Shown one piece after another: positions 62,958-64,000 of a stretch of DNA of 64,000 nt (position 1 is its first letter; each line of letters opens with the position of its first letter). The stretch is from Rossellomorea marisflavi. GTDB lineage: Bacteria; Bacillota; Bacilli; Bacillales; Bacillaceae_B. Under the pieces are notes generated by a model. That model worked only from the letters and a program-made list of their open reading frames with translations, had not been told where the DNA came from and did no database searches. The position numbers were made by a program, and so were the translations under genes. The stretch spans positions 33,580 to 97,579 of the forward strand of contig NZ_LGUE01000003.1 of assembly GCF_001274775.1 (NCBI RefSeq), in the 5' to 3' direction.

Positions 62958-64000
62958 ATGACGATTCCATTTATCAAAAAACAATTGCTCCTGATGATCC
63001 GGAACCCCCAGATCCTCCTCATCCTGTTGGGGATGCCCCTTCTGCTCATCACCATCCTGGGATTTGCCTTGGGGGATCTGATGAACGGTGAGGAAGAACC
63101 CATTGAAGCCAAGGTTGGTTTCGTTGTGGAAGGGAATCCCTCAGATGAACTCAAGCAGTTCCAACAAGAAGTAGATGAGAGCGAGATGCCTGCACAACAA
63201 AAAGAGGGATTGAAAGCGGCAGCTACCCAGGCCCTTCCCATCGACGCCCTGAAAAAGGATTTATTCGGAAGTAAAGAAGTGAAGAAGTTCATTCAGCTGA
63301 AAGAGAAAAAAGCAGAAGATCTTGACCGGCTCAGGGATAACGATGAGTATTCAGCCATCATCCATTTTTCCGAAGGCTATACCCTGACCATGCTGCGACA
63401 GGCGTTCCTTGACGGGAGTGAAAGTCCCGATATCACCGTCATCAAAAATGATGGAAGACCGCTTACAGCCAATATGGTGACCGATATGCTCACGTCGTAT
63501 CAAGAGCAATACACCCTTGCCCTGCAGGCAGGAAAAGCGGGGATCGACCCTGCGGCCATCATTCCCGATGATGCGTCCTTCGGTTCGGTGGAAAAGCTCG
63601 AGGACCGTCAACCCCTATCGTCCATGGCGTATTATGCAGTGGGGATGAGTGTGATGTTCGTCCTTTATATCGCGACGAATATGGGAAGCTTCGCCTTCAT
63701 GGAGAAGGAAGATCGCGTGTTTGACCGATTGATTTTTGCCGGGGTATCACCATTGAAGTATCTATTGAGCGTATTGATCACCACGATCATCCTCGCGTTC
63801 CTCCAGATCAGTATCCTGTTCAGTGCGAGTGCGCTCTTCTATGGAGTGAAATTCCCGGACATAGGCGCATTTCTCCTCGTGACCCTATGCATCTGTTTTG
63901 CCGTCGGAGGATTAGGGGCGTTGATCACGGCTATATGCTACAAAGGCAATTCGGAATCAATCGCGAGCTTTTTTTCCTCCATCGGAGTGGCAGTCCTCGC
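62958..64000 (+). CDS. ABC-2 type exporter permease, 3' end outside the window (LnrM/YfiM-like)
   Basis: An open frame starts at ATG 62958 behind GAGGAG and runs off the right edge (347 codons visible). It begins MTIPFIKKQLLLMIRNPQIL, has one helix at about residues 18-42, then a roughly 180-residue extracytoplasmic domain, and at least three further helices from about residue 225 (SSMAYYAVGMSVMFVLYIAT, LLSVLITTIILAFLQISILF, FLLVTLCICFAVGGLGAL). This is the ABC-2 permease layout with a large first loop. A second permease (LnrN-type) is expected outside the window. Confidence 0.88.
   Translation, partial: MTIPFIKKQLLLMIRNPQILLILLGMPLLLITILGFALGDLMNGEEEPIEAKVGFVVEGNPSDELKQFQQEVDESEMPAQQKEGLKAAATQALPIDALKKDLFGSKEVKKFIQLKEKKAEDLDRLRDNDEYSAIIHFSEGYTLTMLRQAFLDGSESPDITVIKNDGRPLTANMVTDMLTSYQEQYTLALQAGKAGIDPAAIIPDDASFGSVEKLEDRQPLSSMAYYAVGMSVMFVLYIATNMGSFAFMEKEDRVFDRLIFAGVSPLKYLLSVLITTIILAFLQISILFSASALFYGVKFPDIGAFLLVTLCICFAVGGLGALITAICYKGNSESIASFFSSIGVAVL

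Overview
The window looks like a chromosomal segment of a low-to-mid GC, Gram-positive, endospore-forming member of the Bacillaceae (Bacillus/Rossellomorea-like). This is inferred from Bacillus-type protein families (OpuA, KduI/KdgK, IolABCDEG, DUF2187, DUF2533, NhaC behind an S-box), strong GGAGG ribosome binding sites, T-rich intrinsic terminators and a sigma-D-type promoter. No rRNA, tRNA, prophage, IS transposase or CRISPR array was seen. Both ends are cut: a repeat remnant lies at 1-57 and an ABC permease gene runs off the right end.

Layout. 1-5 kb: a small membrane protein behind a long, highly structured leader, then a GbsR/OpuAR-type repressor divergent from the glycine betaine importer opuAA-AB-AC, with a perfect inverted repeat between them. 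5-9 kb: a GNAT/HEAT-like pair, then an ATP-grasp enzyme translationally coupled to a methyl-accepting chemotaxis protein under a sigma-D-like promoter, followed by a 0.3 kb mobile-type repeat. 9-15.6 kb: an unknown protein, an FtsX-type ABC exporter and a divergent two-component system. 15.6-19.2 kb: a VOC protein plus an SsuABC-like importer behind a structured leader with terminator. 19.3-21.4 kb: a ROK sugar kinase and about 1.1 kb of REP-like repeats.

21.5-42 kb is one large carbohydrate region. kdgA-kdgK-kduI-(TIM-barrel isomerase)-kduD forms the 5-keto-4-deoxyuronate/KDG branch. A divergent IclR repressor and an ABC importer (binding protein plus two permeases, no ATPase) follow, with an uncharacterised 830-residue lyase/hydrolase-like protein, a GH105 unsaturated uronyl hydrolase and a LacI regulator. 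Together they suggest uptake of unsaturated oligo-uronides, intracellular trimming and conversion to pyruvate and glyceraldehyde-3-phosphate. Matching 15-bp operators sit before kdgA and between iclR and the importer operon. The myo-inositol operon iolG-C-A-D-E-B follows, with a LacI/CcpA-like site shared with the importer promoter.

42-50 kb: GNAT and HAD proteins, a VTC/DUF4956/CotH-kinase operon, an FUSC-type membrane protein, a DUF4097 protein and 3-methyladenine DNA glycosylase. 50.7-51.6 kb: a class II c-di-GMP riboswitch with terminator controlling an EAL phosphodiesterase. 51.7-57 kb: a fused DppB-DppC-like permease, a YibQ-like deacetylase, an SDR and an NhaC-family transporter behind a SAM-I riboswitch, which suggests methionine transport. 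57-64 kb: a lipoprotein, two small conserved proteins, cardiolipin synthase, and a LiaS/LnrJ-type two-component system followed by an LnrLM-like ABC exporter. Product names come from reading motifs in the translations; no database search was run.
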